Below, one piece after another: positions 25,657 to 36,359 of a DNA stretch of 64,000 nt. Under the pieces are notes generated by a model that ran no database searches, had not been told where the DNA came from, and saw nothing but the letters and a program-made list of their open reading frames with translations. The translations under genes were made by a program, and so were the position numbers. This DNA comes from Hypericum androsaemum (lineage: Eukaryota > Streptophyta > Magnoliopsida > Malpighiales > Hypericaceae). Each line of letters begins with the position of its first letter. Positions within the stretch are counted from its first letter, which is position 1. The DNA lies in contig OZ023187.1 of the NCBI GenBank assembly GCA_963995505.1, positions 13,789,176-13,853,175 on the forward strand, in the 5' to 3' direction.

Positions 25657-26062
25657 AATCTACTTCAATTATACTTGACACAATATTATTCGTATAAATA
25701 AAATTTTCAGATATTATTTGTGTGGTTGAAGTTATCTTTAACAAAACTAAAAATAAATAATATGAAATTTTTTATTCTTCTATAAATAGAGTCCAATGTC
25801 TAACATAAATAATATGAAAATTCGTATTTTTCTTGTTATAATTACGAAATAATCATTTTTGTATATTAATTATAATTTTTATATAAAAAAAAATGATGGT
25901 AGATAATATGTGGATGAGAGAGAAATTAATTATTTATTTTGTGACCCTGGTTTGCTGATGTAGGTAAGAAAATATTTAATTGGATTATGTTATATATGGA
26001 TGAAAGAAAAATTATTTATTTATTCTATGATTCTGGTTAGGTGGGTTGATGATGCAGGTATT
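25657..26062. repeat. dispersed repeat, copy A (related to 37138-37667)
   Basis: Shares in the same order with 37138-37667: CAATATTATTCG, ATTTGTGTGGTT, CTATAAATAGAG(T/C)CCAAT, TTTTTCTTGTTATAATTAC, AGATAATATGTGGA(T/C)GAGAG and AATTATTTATTT. Both copies lie in the same orientation. The CTATAAATAGAG piece resembles a TATA box. Probably two fragments of one transposon family of unknown type. Confidence 0.6.
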
Positions 26063-26605
26063 AAACCTCTGTGTGTTTCGCCGAGGAAAACATTTCAACT
26101 GCAAACGAACATTGCAAAATATCTTTTTATAAGATATTTTATCTTATAAAAACTTAATTATAATTAACTACTCTAGAAAAAAAATTGAAAATTTTATTTT
26201 CGGATGAAAAAACTTTCCGGTTACATAGCAAATAGAGTCTATCGCTCAAACAATGTACGATACGATTTTCCCAATACATATGTCCCAGACACAAAACGTA
26301 ATAGATTATTCTACAATTTTCAGTATTTTTAGAAACAATTTTTAGTTAATATCAATCAAACAGATGCCGATTTCTATACCATTAAGAAGTCCCAAATTAC
26401 GTAGAGTTCTTTTTCTTGAAAATGACTTTAAAGTAGAGTTTGATGGTAATACACTCTGCATTAATTCGACAGTACAATAATTACAATTTGTTGCTTGACG
26501 AATTATGTCAGTTCATTGAAAAATAATGAGGAAAAAAAAGGTGGAGCATTCTCAACCATCGTCTTATGAAACTTTTCTCATTTATGTTGCCTACGATAGT
26601 TTATT
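26063..26605. other. intergenic, no gene seen
   Basis: AT-rich DNA up to the copia element insertion site. Nothing recognised. Confidence 0.4.
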
Positions 26606-26610
26606 GGTGC

Positions 26611-26883
26611 TGTTGGAAAATAAGATCGAAACGAGTAAAACACGAGACACAAGAATTACATGAAAACCCCAAGACGGGGAGAAAACCACGGGCAAAAGAG
26701 AGTCGTCCACTATGTGAGTCCAATCGGTTACAAGGCCTCCGTGAGGGTTCTCTTTACCTTGCAACTCTCAACTAGTACAAATAAGACCTAGGCATAGGTC
26801 GTATATATATAAAAGACTAGTACTCTATTCTGATCAGGAAATAGAGCATTACTGTAATTAGGAATTTGGAACAATCCCTAACA
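26611..26883 (-). repeat. 3' LTR of the copia element
   Basis: 273 bp starting TGTTGGAAAATAAG and ending ATCCCTAACA on the plus strand. It is a direct repeat of 31417-31689. Confidence 0.95.
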
Positions 26884-26897
26884 AATCTCCACCTTAG
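26884..26897 (-). other. polypurine tract of the copia element
   Basis: Minus strand reads AAGGTGGAGATT followed by T(G/T) and the LTR. This is a purine run directly upstream of the 3' LTR, where plus-strand DNA synthesis is primed. Confidence 0.7.
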
Positions 26898-26965
26898 ACC
26901 CAATTCTATGACTCCAACATCAACGTTTCTCCACCTTCACCACCAGCCCCTAAGGGCTATCAGCA

Positions 26966-29900
26966 TCAAACACGAACACCTACCAAGTCTAAGCAATGCT
27001 CGAACTTAGTACCAGAAAGCGGCTTCGTCAACATGTCTGCAGGATTGTCCTTTGTACCCACCTTGCTCACAACAATGTTACCTTGAGCAACGTGTTCCCG
27101 AATAAAGTGGTACCTCACATTAATGTGCTTTGTCCTCTCATGATACATAGCATCCCTCGTGAGATGGATAGCACTTTGACTATCACAGTACACTGTACCG
27201 ACCTGCAGCTTCTCACAGATTTCACTGAAGAAACCTTTCAACCAGATAGCCTCCTTCATACCTTCAGTTATAGCCATGTACTCTGCCTCAGTGGTAGACA
27301 ACGCCACTGTGGCCTGTAGACAAGCTCTCCAACTGATAGCACATCCTCCAAGAGTGAAGACATATCCAGACAATGATCTGAACTTATCAAGATCTCCAGC
27401 ATAATCTGAATCAACGAAACCAACAACTCCATCACTGGTGCGTCCAAACTGTAGACACACGCCATTGGTACCCTTCAAGTACCTCATAATCCACTCCACT
27501 GCTCTCCAATGACCTTCTCCAGGATTTGCCATAAACCTGCTAACGACACTCACAGCATAGGCCAAATCCAGGCGTGTGCAAACCATAGCATACATCAGAG
27601 AACCAACAGCATTGGAGTATGGAACACCAGACATGTGATCGACCTCAGCAGCTGACTGTGGAGATAAGGCAGACGAAAGCTGAAAATGTGTACCAAGAGG
27701 AGTACTCACAGGATTACCAGTCACATCAAACCTGTAAAGTACCTTTTCAATGTAACTCTCCTGACTCAGAAATAACTTCCTTGCTCCTCTATCTCTGGCA
27801 ATCTCCATACCAAGAATCTTCTTAGCAGGACCCAAATCTTTCATCTCAAACTCGCTACTCAACAGAGCTTTGAGCTTTCTCACCTCTTTTTTGTCACTGG
27901 CAGCAAATAACATGTCATCCAGATACAGGAGCAAATACACTTGGGAACCGTCGCGTAGCCTTTTCAGGTAAACACAACTATCATACTTGCTCCTCTCATA
28001 ATCATGAGAAATCATAAAGGAATCAAACCTTTTATACTACTGCCTCGGAGACTGCTTAAGGCCATACATGGACTTCTTCAACAAGCACACATGGTCTTTT
28101 TTGCCTTCAACATGAAAACCCTCAGGCTGTGCCATATAAATCCACTCCTCAAGCTCTCCATTCAAGAAAGCTGTCTTCACATCAAGCTGTTCAAGCTCCA
28201 AATCCTGTATAGCGACAATACCAAGAAGAGAACGAATCGAGGTATGCTTCACAACTGGTGAAAACACCTCATTAAAATCCACACCAGGAATCTGACTATA
28301 TCCTCTAGCCACTAGCCTAGCCTTGTATCTAGGCTCTTCAACTCCAGATATACCATCCTTATTCTTGAATACCCACTTGTAACTGACAACCTTCTTATCC
28401 TTAGGCAGCTTAGTAATCTCCCAAGTCTTGTTCTTGTGAAGAGATTCCATCTCTTCCTCCATAGCAACCAACTATCTATCAGAGTCTTTCGACTTCACAA
28501 CATCTAAGTAACTAGACGGTTCTTCACATCTATCAACTTCTTCTGCCACATTCAGGGCAAAAGCAACAATATCAGCCTCACCCAACTTCTGTGGAGGCCT
28601 GATAATTCTTCGGGGCCTGTCTCTAGCAATAGAATATGCTGGCTCCCTCTCAACTGTGCCAACATTCTCAGCTTCATCAGACAACCCACCATGAGTAGGA
28701 CCATGGCAATCAATATCACGGAAGGAACTCGCTTCTGGATCAGCATCAAACTACACCTACACTTTTGACTTTTGCAAGTCCACACTTGGAGCACTCGGAA
28801 CATCAGGTGAAGAAACATCCTCCCTCTTACTCAGCATGTCTGTCTCTTTGAAAATAACATTCCTACTCAACAAGACCTTAGACAGCTCGGGACACCACAA
28901 CTTGTATCCCTTCACTCCAGAAGCATAGCCAAGGATGATACATTTCACAGATCTTGGCTCTAACTTGCCATTATTCACATGAGCATAGGCAGGACACCCA
29001 AATATCTTCAAATCAGCATAATTAGGAGGATTTCCAGACCACAATTCTTCAGGTACCTTATCATTAAGTGATGCATGAGGTGAACGATTGACAAGGTGAC
29101 AGGCAGTGGAAGAACCCTCAGCCCAAAACGACTTAGGCAAACCAGCATTTGACAGCATACAACGAACTTTCTCCAACAAAGTTTTGTTCATTCTTTCAGT
29201 GACTCCATTCTGTTGAGGTGTACCAGGGATTGTCTTATGCCTGACAATACCCTCATTCTTGCAGAACTCATCAAACCAACTAGAGCAAAACTCTAATCTA
29301 TTATCTGTGCGGAGATGCTTGACATCTCTCCCAGTCTGCTTTTCAATCATAGTCTTCCACTGCTTGAAAGTGACAAGGACATGATCCTTGCTCTTCAAGA
29401 AGAACGCCCATACCTTCCTCGAATAATCATCAATAATAGTCAGCATATACTTGGAACCATTCTTTGTTGCAACTTGAGACGGTCCCCAAAGATCAGAATG
29501 AACATAGTCAAGTTTTTTCTTTGTAGTGTGCACACCTTTCTGAAAATTGACTTTCTTCTACTTGCCAAACACACAGTGCTCACAAAATTTTAGCTTCCCA
29601 ATACCCTATCCATATAATAATCCTCTCCTATTCAGCTCGGTCATGCCTTTCTCGCTCATATGACCAAGTCGCATATGCCACAATGAGGTGTTCTCAGAAT
29701 CTGTCAACGAGCCAGATGCAGTAGCAGCAGTCCCTGTAACTGTAGAACCCTGCAAAACGTACAGATTTTCAACCTCCTTTTTGGCCTTCATATGCACTAA
29801 TGAGTTCTTACTCACACGAAGAACTCCACATTCTCCGGTATACTTGTACCCCAATGTATCAAGAGTACTCAGCGGAATTAAGTTCCGCTTCAAATCAGGG

Positions 29901-31015
29901 ATGTGCCTCACATTCGTCAAGGTTCGAATGACACCATTATGCATCTTGATCTTCACTGTGCCAATACCAACAACCTTGCAGACAAAATTATTTTCCATGA
30001 GAACATTACCCTCCGCACGTTCATATGTTGAAAACCAGTCCCGGATGGGACACGTATGAAACGTACAAGCAGAATCAAGGACCCAAGCAACATCAATTTT
30101 AGACTTCCCATCAATCACAGACAAAAGGTCTCCATCAGATTCTTCTTTCTGAGTGGTGGTGGCAACACTAGCACTGCCGCTATCAGAACTTTCTCCTTTC
30201 GGAGCACTGGACTTTTCGCCCTTCTTCTTGTTCTTCAACTCCGGAAAGAACCATTTAATATGCCCAACCTTATGACAATTGAAACAAGTCTTATCCTTGT
30301 GCCTTGACCTTGATTTGCTTCTGCTCTTCTTCCTCGAACCAGACTTAGCATTCCTCTCCTCAGACCTCCCTCTCACGACCAAGCCAGTCCTTTGGCTATT
30401 TTCAGAGGAACTCACAGTGTGCTTATCAATTCTCTCTTTCTCCAAGAGAGAATCATGAACATCATCCCAACTCAGAGTATCATGGCTGAACAACAGAGTA
30501 TCTCTGAATTGCTGATAAGAAGCAGGCAACAAGCATCATAACAATAAAGCAAGATCTTTATCATCATATTTCACATCCAGAGTTCTAAGATCAGCCACTA
30601 TATCCTTAAATTTATTAAGGTGGTCGTGAGCAGACTTATCTTCTTGCATCCGGATAGAAAATAGTCGTTGCTTCAAGCACAGTTTGTTGGTCAAACTCTT
30701 GGGCATGCACAACTTTTCAAGCTTTGCCCATAATGAGGAAGCTATTGTCTCCTTCAATACGTCCCGCAAAATATCATCTGACAGATGCAACTGAATCTGA
30801 CTCACAGCCTTACGATTCTTTGACGCCTTCATCGCAGCATCCCAACTCGAAGGCATCGACTTTTCATCAAGTAGAGTCTCATCCAGCTCTAAATGTGTCA
30901 GAATAGTGCGCATCTTGACCTGCCACAGGGAAAAATTAGTTTTCCTCGTCAACTGAGGAATCTCGTACTTCATCGAAGTCATCCTGAAACAACTCGAACC
31001 AAAAAAACCGCTCAA
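26966..31015 (-). pseudogene. copia gag-pol polyprotein, interrupted by stops
   Basis: One continuous reading frame if stops are ignored. Gag begins at 31015 and includes a zinc knuckle CFNCHKVGHIKWFF whose last Cys is replaced by Phe. Protease has DSA in WVLDSACTFH. Integrase shows the acidic triad region: HSDLWGP, LRTDN and QQNGVTERMNKTL; TDNRLEF has Arg where Gly is usual. Reverse transcriptase has LDVKTAFLNGELEEWIYM and YLDDM. RNase H has STTEAEYMA and the C-terminal end [10 protein letters not shown]. In-frame stops are TGA at 30538-30536 and TAG ending at 29606, 29558, 28757, about 28751, 28472 and 28037. The element cannot make a full polyprotein. Stops at Gln or Trp positions (judged against family consensus) point to C-to-T type decay. 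Confidence 0.92.
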
Positions 31016-31402
31016 AATAGGTTACAAAAATAAAATCAGCCAAAACAGTTGACTTTTGGTCAACTAGTCAAACTGTTGACTAGTCAAACCGTTGACCAAG
31101 TCAACTCGGGAATAGTAATTTTTTAAAACCCAAAACTCCCTTTTTCTCTCTCCCCATTTTTTTCGTTTCTTCTCCTCTCTTCGCAGCGACCGGAGGAAAG
31201 ACGACGAGCAGCGGCGAGCTCGGGTTCGTTTCTTCTTCCCGAGCTCTGGGGTGGTCGCCTCCTTCAGGCGACGGTGGGGCGGTCGGACGCGGCGGCGGCA
31301 ACTCCAAGGGTGTCAAAACTATAAATCTCGATTTTTCCCTAAATCGGTTACTATTCACGTTTTTTTTTGTGTCAATACTCGAATACTCGAAACTCAGATC
31401 TA
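31016..31402 (-). other. 5' leader of the copia element
   Basis: Non-coding region between the primer site and gag. It contains short repeats of TTGACTAGTCAAAC around 31060-31100. A 104-codon open frame on the minus strand (31415-31101) starts inside it and is not recognisable as a domain. Confidence 0.5.
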
Positions 31403-31414
31403 GCTCTGATACCA
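31403..31414 (-). other. primer binding site (initiator tRNA-Met)
   Basis: Minus strand reads TGGTATCAGAGC, complementary to the 3' end of plant initiator methionine tRNA, two bases from the LTR edge. It is the usual primer of copia elements. Confidence 0.92.
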
Positions 31415-31416
31415 AT

Positions 31417-31689
31417 TATTGGGAAATAAGATCGAAACGAGTAAAACACGAGACACAAGAATTACGTGGAAACCCCAAGACGGGGAGAAAACCACGGGCA
31501 AAGGAGAGTCGTCCACTATGTGAGTCCAATCGGTTACAAGGCCTCCGTGAGGGTTCTCTTTACCTCACAACTCTCAACTAGTACAAATAAGACCTAGGCA
31601 TAGGCCGTATATATATAGGAGACTAGTACTCTATTCTGATCAGGAAATAGAGCCTTACTCTAATTATGAATTTGGAACAATCCCTAACA
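31417..31689 (-). repeat. 5' LTR of the copia element
   Basis: 273 bp direct repeat of 26611-26883. Its outer dinucleotide has changed (TATTGGG instead of TGTTGGA at the plus-strand left end). Confidence 0.95.
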
Positions 31690-31694
31690 GGTGC

Positions 31695-32143
31695 TTTATA
31701 TGTTTTGTAGAAGAACATACGTGATAACTATCATGCAAGAACATACTTTTTTATATATAAAGTAGTATTCATTTTTTAAAAAAGTTTTTGTAGAAGAACA
31801 TGTGTGATTACTATCAAACAAACACTTGAATTAATTCACAATAATTTCGACTTCCAGAGTAATGTAAAATCATGCAAGAAATATCTTATCACTAATTAAA
31901 ATCATTTTTAATTAAACTTAAATTAGTGAATGCATAAAGTTTTTCAACCGAAAGAACAAACGCCACAATTCGCAATTCCGGGGGAAAATAAGAAAAAATC
32001 ACATTCGCGGCCCACGGAAATGGGACCGCGTAGGCCATATACCAGACCAATTACTAAAACTCAAACTACCCTTGGATCTTTCGGATAGGATCAAATTATT
32101 AATATATTTTTTATTGTTTGAAATATTATTTTGTCGTTTTTTG
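31695..32143. other. intergenic, no gene seen
   Basis: AT-rich spacer. A short direct repeat, TTTTGTAGAAGAACAT(A/G)(C/T)GTGAT, occurs near 31703 and 31785. Confidence 0.35.
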
Positions 32144-32475
32144 CAAAGATTAGGCAAAAGAATCAAATAAGGCCTTCAACTTAACCAAACCATACAATTA
32201 TCACCTTGTACTTAAATTTGGATCACTTAACACCCTATACTTTTCAAAATAGGACAATTAACATCTTTAACTAATTTTTTTTGGTGTTTAGTGACATATC
32301 AATAATCCACGTAAGCAAAGACTATCCATCTCATCTCATTGACTTTTGAAATTAAAAAAAACCTAGCCCTCCCTCCCAAATCATCGTCGTCCTCCTCCGG
32401 GCATTTTTAGATGAGACAAAAATCTCATTGTACTAAGGTTCTTTTTTTGAAGTCAATGAGATGAGGAGGACGACG

Positions 32476-32974
32476 CGAACCTCCACCTTTGGCTGGACGA
32501 CTCCTCCCTGATCCTCGAGGGTAGGACCATAATTTTTGTCAACCTGCGGACGGTCGTCAAGCACCGGGACAAGTTCCGAGGGATGGACGAAGCATTTACC
32601 GTGAGGGCAAAATGCGAGAGCCGAACCATCGGGTGGGTGAACTCCTGCAGATAAGGGAACGTAACCACCTCGATCTTCCACGTGCGTAATATCCAGAGCT
32701 CCGTACGATTCCAAAACAATGGGACGCTGAAGACTGTCGTACAGAGGACGAGATGGTAACTGCGATACATGCGTCAAATAACGTCGGGGAGGTGATCAGC
32801 CACGTGACGATGAGACGAAAGTACCCTCTCAAAGTAATGACCAAAACAGTGTCATCAGGGGACGTTGAGGAGGAGACCTATGTGATGAGCACCAAAGTTT
32901 CGCACGCGCGAGAGGAGAGGGCTTTGTCGTCGTCGGGGTCGAGGAGAGGAGGGTTTATAAGCAACCTGTAAGAG
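32476..32974 (+). other. GC-rich interior, possible captured gene fragment
   Basis: A frame without a start codon reads LHLWLDDSSLILEGRTIIFV and onward for 58 codons to a stop near 32652. A second open frame, 32753-32971, encodes 72 residues from an ATG. Composition differs sharply from the AT-rich flanks. I recognise no family. It could be a captured exon pair or chance open frames in GC-rich DNA. Confidence 0.35.
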
Positions 32975-33172
32975 GGCGAGGAGTGGATGAAGGTCAATGA
33001 CCATGACATTTTTGGTATGAAGTCAATGAGATAAGGAGGACGACGATGTTTTGGGAGGGATGACTAGTTTTTTGAAATTTCGTAAGTCAATGAGATGATG
33101 TGGATAGCTTTTTGTTTATGTGGATCATTGATGTATAACCAAACACCAAAAAATACAATTAAAGGTGTTAAT

Positions 33173-33792
33173 TGTTGGATATTTTCAATAACGTCGAATT
33201 TTGTTTACCACTACGATGGGGGGTTCCGCCCCCCCTAGGCTGTGAGCGTCCCATCCCGAAACGATACATGTCTTTTGGAAATCAAGTTCAAATTTCAGTT
33301 TGAAAATCAAGTTCGGAGGATCTGGCGGGAGCCAGTTGACCTGCACAGATTATTGTTTCGTGACTCTTGAATTCAAACTCAATAAGACATGACTTTCCCT
33401 ATTAGCCACCATTGATATCTATTATAGATGTCTTTTGGTGATGAACATGCATCTTCAACAGATGCAATCTCCTATAGATAGTGGTAAATGACTCTCATTT
33501 ATATATAATAATCATCATAATCATAAGAATCTTCCTACTTCCTTCTTCTCAATAGCATCATCAGAAAATCAGGAAATTGTGTTCTTGGTAAGGTCAAGGG
33601 AGTACAATCCTTGAACTTCGATTACAGTGTTAGGGCTTCATTGTATCCTGAAGGCAATAACTCATAGACTTGTTGTGCTCGCGAATTCCATTCGGAGGAT
33701 TGAATTATTTGTCTGAAAGAATCGAAAGATTCTTGAAGTCGGTGCTATACCATTTGCCATTGTTCATCTTCCAACCAAAATATTTTCGAACA
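33173..33792 (+). mobile_element. solo LTR nested in the Mutator-like element
   Basis: 620 bp beginning TGTTGGATATTTTC and ending ATATTTTCGAACA, flanked by the perfect 5-bp duplication TTAAT (33168-33172 and 33793-33797). TG...CA ends and 5-bp duplication define an LTR. A TATA-like TTATATATAATAATC at about 33500 suggests plus orientation. No internal retrotransposon sequence remains, so it is a product of LTR-LTR recombination. Confidence 0.88.
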
Positions 33793-33909
33793 TTAATTGT
33801 CCCATTTTAAGAAGTATAAGGTGCTAAGTGACCCAATTTTAAGTACAAAGTGATAATTATATTTTTGGTTAAATAGAGTATATTATTTGATCCTTTTGCC
33901 AAAAAATTA

Positions 33910-34453
33910 TAATCTCAATTCTTCGACGTGATCAGTCAACAAATTTATATTTTTAAAATTTAAACTCAATATTATTTAAATAAATACAAATATACGTGCT
34001 TTTCAAATAAAAAACAAACGGGCCCTCAGCCGATAGAGAACCAAGCGCAGCCGTCCGATTAAAACAACTCATGACGTGGTGCCTTGTCGAAGCCCTCCAC
34101 TAACCAAACCCATGGAACTGGAGGCGCTTGAGATCTTCGTATCCGACGAAACCGGAAATCGCTGGCGAGATTTCGTGAATATATTAATAAAGAATTAGCC
34201 AAACAGAAAAAAAATTAAACTCTTTTCTTACGTTTTTTGTTATATTTTGTTACTTAAATTAGTTGAGAATTAACTCTAATTTTGCACTGAAGCATGTGCT
34301 ATTACCAGTGCCGAGAAGAGAAAGCGTTTACATATTCATATACTACCCTCCCCTCAACTTTTTCTTCGCCTTGATTGCAACCGGAGACAAGTTGATAAAA
34401 CAACAACGAACACTTAGTCTCCAACTCGTGTATTTAGGAATTCCCCAAGCAAT
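33910..34453. other. intergenic, no gene seen
   Basis: AT-rich spacer between the Mutator-like element and the SINE. Nothing recognised. Confidence 0.35.
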
Positions 34454-34466
34454 ATGGTCGAAACAA

Positions 34467-34572
34467 GCCAAAAGGGCTCGTAGCCTAACGGCACAAGGCA
34501 TTGTAAATATCTTGGAGGTCCAATGTTCAAACTTTGGCAATGTCATGGTGTAATAATTTACCTTTCAAAAAA
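34467..34572 (+). mobile_element. tRNA-derived SINE, 106 bp
   Basis: Flanked by a perfect 13-bp direct repeat ATGGTCGAAACAA (34454-34466 and 34573-34585). The body opens GCCAAAAGGGCTCG, then TAGCCTAACGG, which fits the Pol III box A consensus, and AATGTTCAAACTTTGG, a box B relative, about 45 bp later. It ends in TTTC then an A run. Variable-length target duplication, internal Pol III boxes and A tail are the marks of a SINE. Confidence 0.8.
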
Positions 34573-34585
34573 ATGGTCGAAACAA

Positions 34586-34894
34586 TTAAGCGTCAAATTG
34601 TTAGAATCTTATATTGGATCCAAAAATTTAAGACGATGAGTAGATGATTTTTTTCATACCAATAAATATGTCCACCACACTCACAAATGTGACAATTTTA
34701 AAACGCTCTTCAAACGAAACTCATTAAACACGTTCCCTCAAACGAAGTCCACTGGGTCAAAATTTGCACCTTTTGACTTTGTTTGCGATGAATCGGGAAT
34801 CATGCAAGAATAACAATGGACAACGTGATTAATTCACAAATTATATTATAATTTTCATACCAAACTCAAAACCTTAAGACATTATATAGCTTTA
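34586..34894. other. intergenic, no gene seen
   Basis: AT-rich spacer between two small retroposons. Nothing recognised. Confidence 0.35.
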
Positions 34895-34906
34895 TTTTCC
34901 ACATTT

Positions 34907-34970
34907 TTTTAGCGGTAAATAAATCTTTATTGATCATAACTCCTAGTACAGGTTACACTAAGTAAATTTT
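34907..34970 (-). mobile_element. 5'-truncated LINE tail, 64 bp
   Basis: Bounded by a 12-bp direct repeat TTTTCCACATTT (34895-34906 and 34971-34982). On the minus strand the insert ends AATAAAGATTTATTTACCGCT followed by A residues, resembling the 3' end of a plant non-LTR element with a polyadenylation-like AATAAA. Confidence 0.6.
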
Positions 34971-34982
34971 TTTTCCACATTT

Positions 34983-35870
34983 ATAAATAAAATTTAGGGG
35001 TGATTATTCCAATGATATTCTTAGAAACTTGAACTCAATATTTTGTTAAATGAATCCAAATATTTTATCACTTAAAATGACTTCCATTAGCAGCCGGTTC
35101 CAAACACCCATTTATTTATTTTTTCTAGATCACATGATGTTAGGACACTATTGCAGTAGTAATCCAAGTTTGTGTCGGGTGTGATCTTTGAAAATGTAGC
35201 AAAATGTATAGACAAGTATTTAACACTTTGTTCAATTAGATAATGAGTATATTATAATATATGATAATTTAATAAAAATAAACTAAAATTATGCAAGTCT
35301 AATTATACACTGAAAAACTGAAGATCTTATAAATAAATATACTAGATCATATCTGTTGTAACTACAATAAAAAATATGCATTGCAGTTTACGATAATATT
35401 CCACTAAAATCCGTTGCACACTACATCGATTGACAGGTGTGTTGAGTCAGCTTTGACTATATATAATCGATTCTAAATTTAAAAAAATCAATTTTGTTTA
35501 ATAATTGATCGGTAAAACTCGAAAGTGATTTGCGGGGGTGGGATGATAAAGGGGGTGGAGTGCAGTCTAATAGGGAGACTATATTGGACGCACATCAGAG
35601 ATCTAACGATTGTAATTTAAAAAGATATTTTCATCTTTTAGCACCTCTTTTCCTTTTTTCCGGATTCATTCTCTCTGCTGCTCCCCTCTCCCCCTTACTC
35701 TATCAAATAAAAAACTAATATGTTTAGGGTTTTTGGAGAAGAACCACGACCATGACCACCACTCTTATGGACCTTCGATGTCGGCTCCGAGTCCTTCTCA
35801 TCACTAGCGACGCCGGAGTCCGATTGTGAAGAAGGAGCGACGGTGAGAAGCAGTCTACAAGTTTCGTTGG
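34983..35870. other. intergenic, no gene seen
   Basis: AT-rich spacer. Short open frames at 35530-35718 and 35695-35880 on opposite strands have no known motif. Confidence 0.35.
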
Positions 35871-35875
35871 AGAGC

Positions 35876-36350
35876 CACAATTTCTTACTCTGGAGTCTGA
35901 TTGAGTTGATTCAAGTTATTGTGCGAATCTAATATGTATATCTACAACTTTATAGATTATAACTTCTCTAAATTCAGAGCGTAGGAATGTCAAAATTAAG
36001 TTTGAAGGTGTAGGGAGTCGCAACTTCTTAATCCGGAGTCCGATTAAATTGATTCAAATTGATGTGCAAAGCTGAGACATGTATCTACAACCTTGTAGTT
36101 TATAAATTCTCCAAATTCGAAATGTAAGGATATCAAAATACGTTTGAAGTCAATAGTCAATCGAGTTACAAACGGCTGGAAGTGTGGGAAGTCACAACTT
36201 CTTACTCCAGAGTCTGATTAAGTTGATTCAAGTTGTTGTGAAGCTGAGACGTATATCTACATTTTTGTAGTTTATGACTTCTCCAAATTCGGAGTATAAG
36301 GATGTCGAAAATACGTTTGAAATTAATAGTCAACCGAGTTACATGCGGCT
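35876..36350. repeat. three imperfect tandem copies, 142-176 bp
   Basis: Units begin CACAATTTCTTACTCTGGAG at 35876, CGCAACTTCTTAATCCGGAG near 36018 and CACAACTTCTTACTCCAGAG near 36194. Each continues with GTC(T/C)GATTAA(G/A)TTGATTCAA, ATCTACA and CTTCTC(T/C)AAATTC. Confidence 0.65.
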
Positions 36351-36359
36351 GGAAGGTGT

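Larger units (their letters stand above)
26611..31689 (-). mobile_element. full-length Ty1/copia retrotransposon, minus strand
   Basis: 5079 bp bounded by two 273-bp LTRs and a perfect 5-bp target duplication GGTGC (26606-26610 and 31690-31694). It has a primer binding site beside the right LTR and a purine tract beside the left LTR, so transcription runs right to left. Domain order is gag, protease, integrase, reverse transcriptase, RNase H, the copia order. By eye the two LTRs differ at about 13 positions (about 5 percent), so the insertion is not very recent. Similarity of gag and pol wording is to the TNT1-94/Tork-like group (from memory, not searched). Confidence 0.95.
32153..33900. mobile_element. 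Mutator-like non-autonomous element, interrupted by a solo LTR
   Basis: Ends GGCAAAAG(A/G)ATCAAATAA are inverted copies, and the inverted repeat continues for about 240 bp: TTATCAC-TTGTACTTAAA, CACTTA(A/G)CACC, AGGACAATTAA, TTTTTTGGTGTTT, TCTCATTGACTT and CATCGTCGTCCTCC can be followed in both arms. The right arm is split at 33172/33798 by a 620-bp solo LTR. Without it the element would be about 1.1 kb. Flanks CAAAGATTA (32144-32152) and AAAAAATTA (33901-33909) match at 7 of 9, a plausible decayed 9-bp duplication. The interior (about 32450-33000) is GC-rich and may be captured host sequence. Confidence 0.75.

Noticed and set aside
31403..31414. tRNA-like sequence
   Set aside because: It is the 12-base primer binding site of the copia element, not a tRNA gene. 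No complete tRNA cloverleaf was found by eye in the window.
32433..32777. 114-codon minus-strand frame inside the Mutator-like element
   Set aside because: Overlaps two other frames in the same GC-rich block. None can be preferred without a homologue, so no gene was called.
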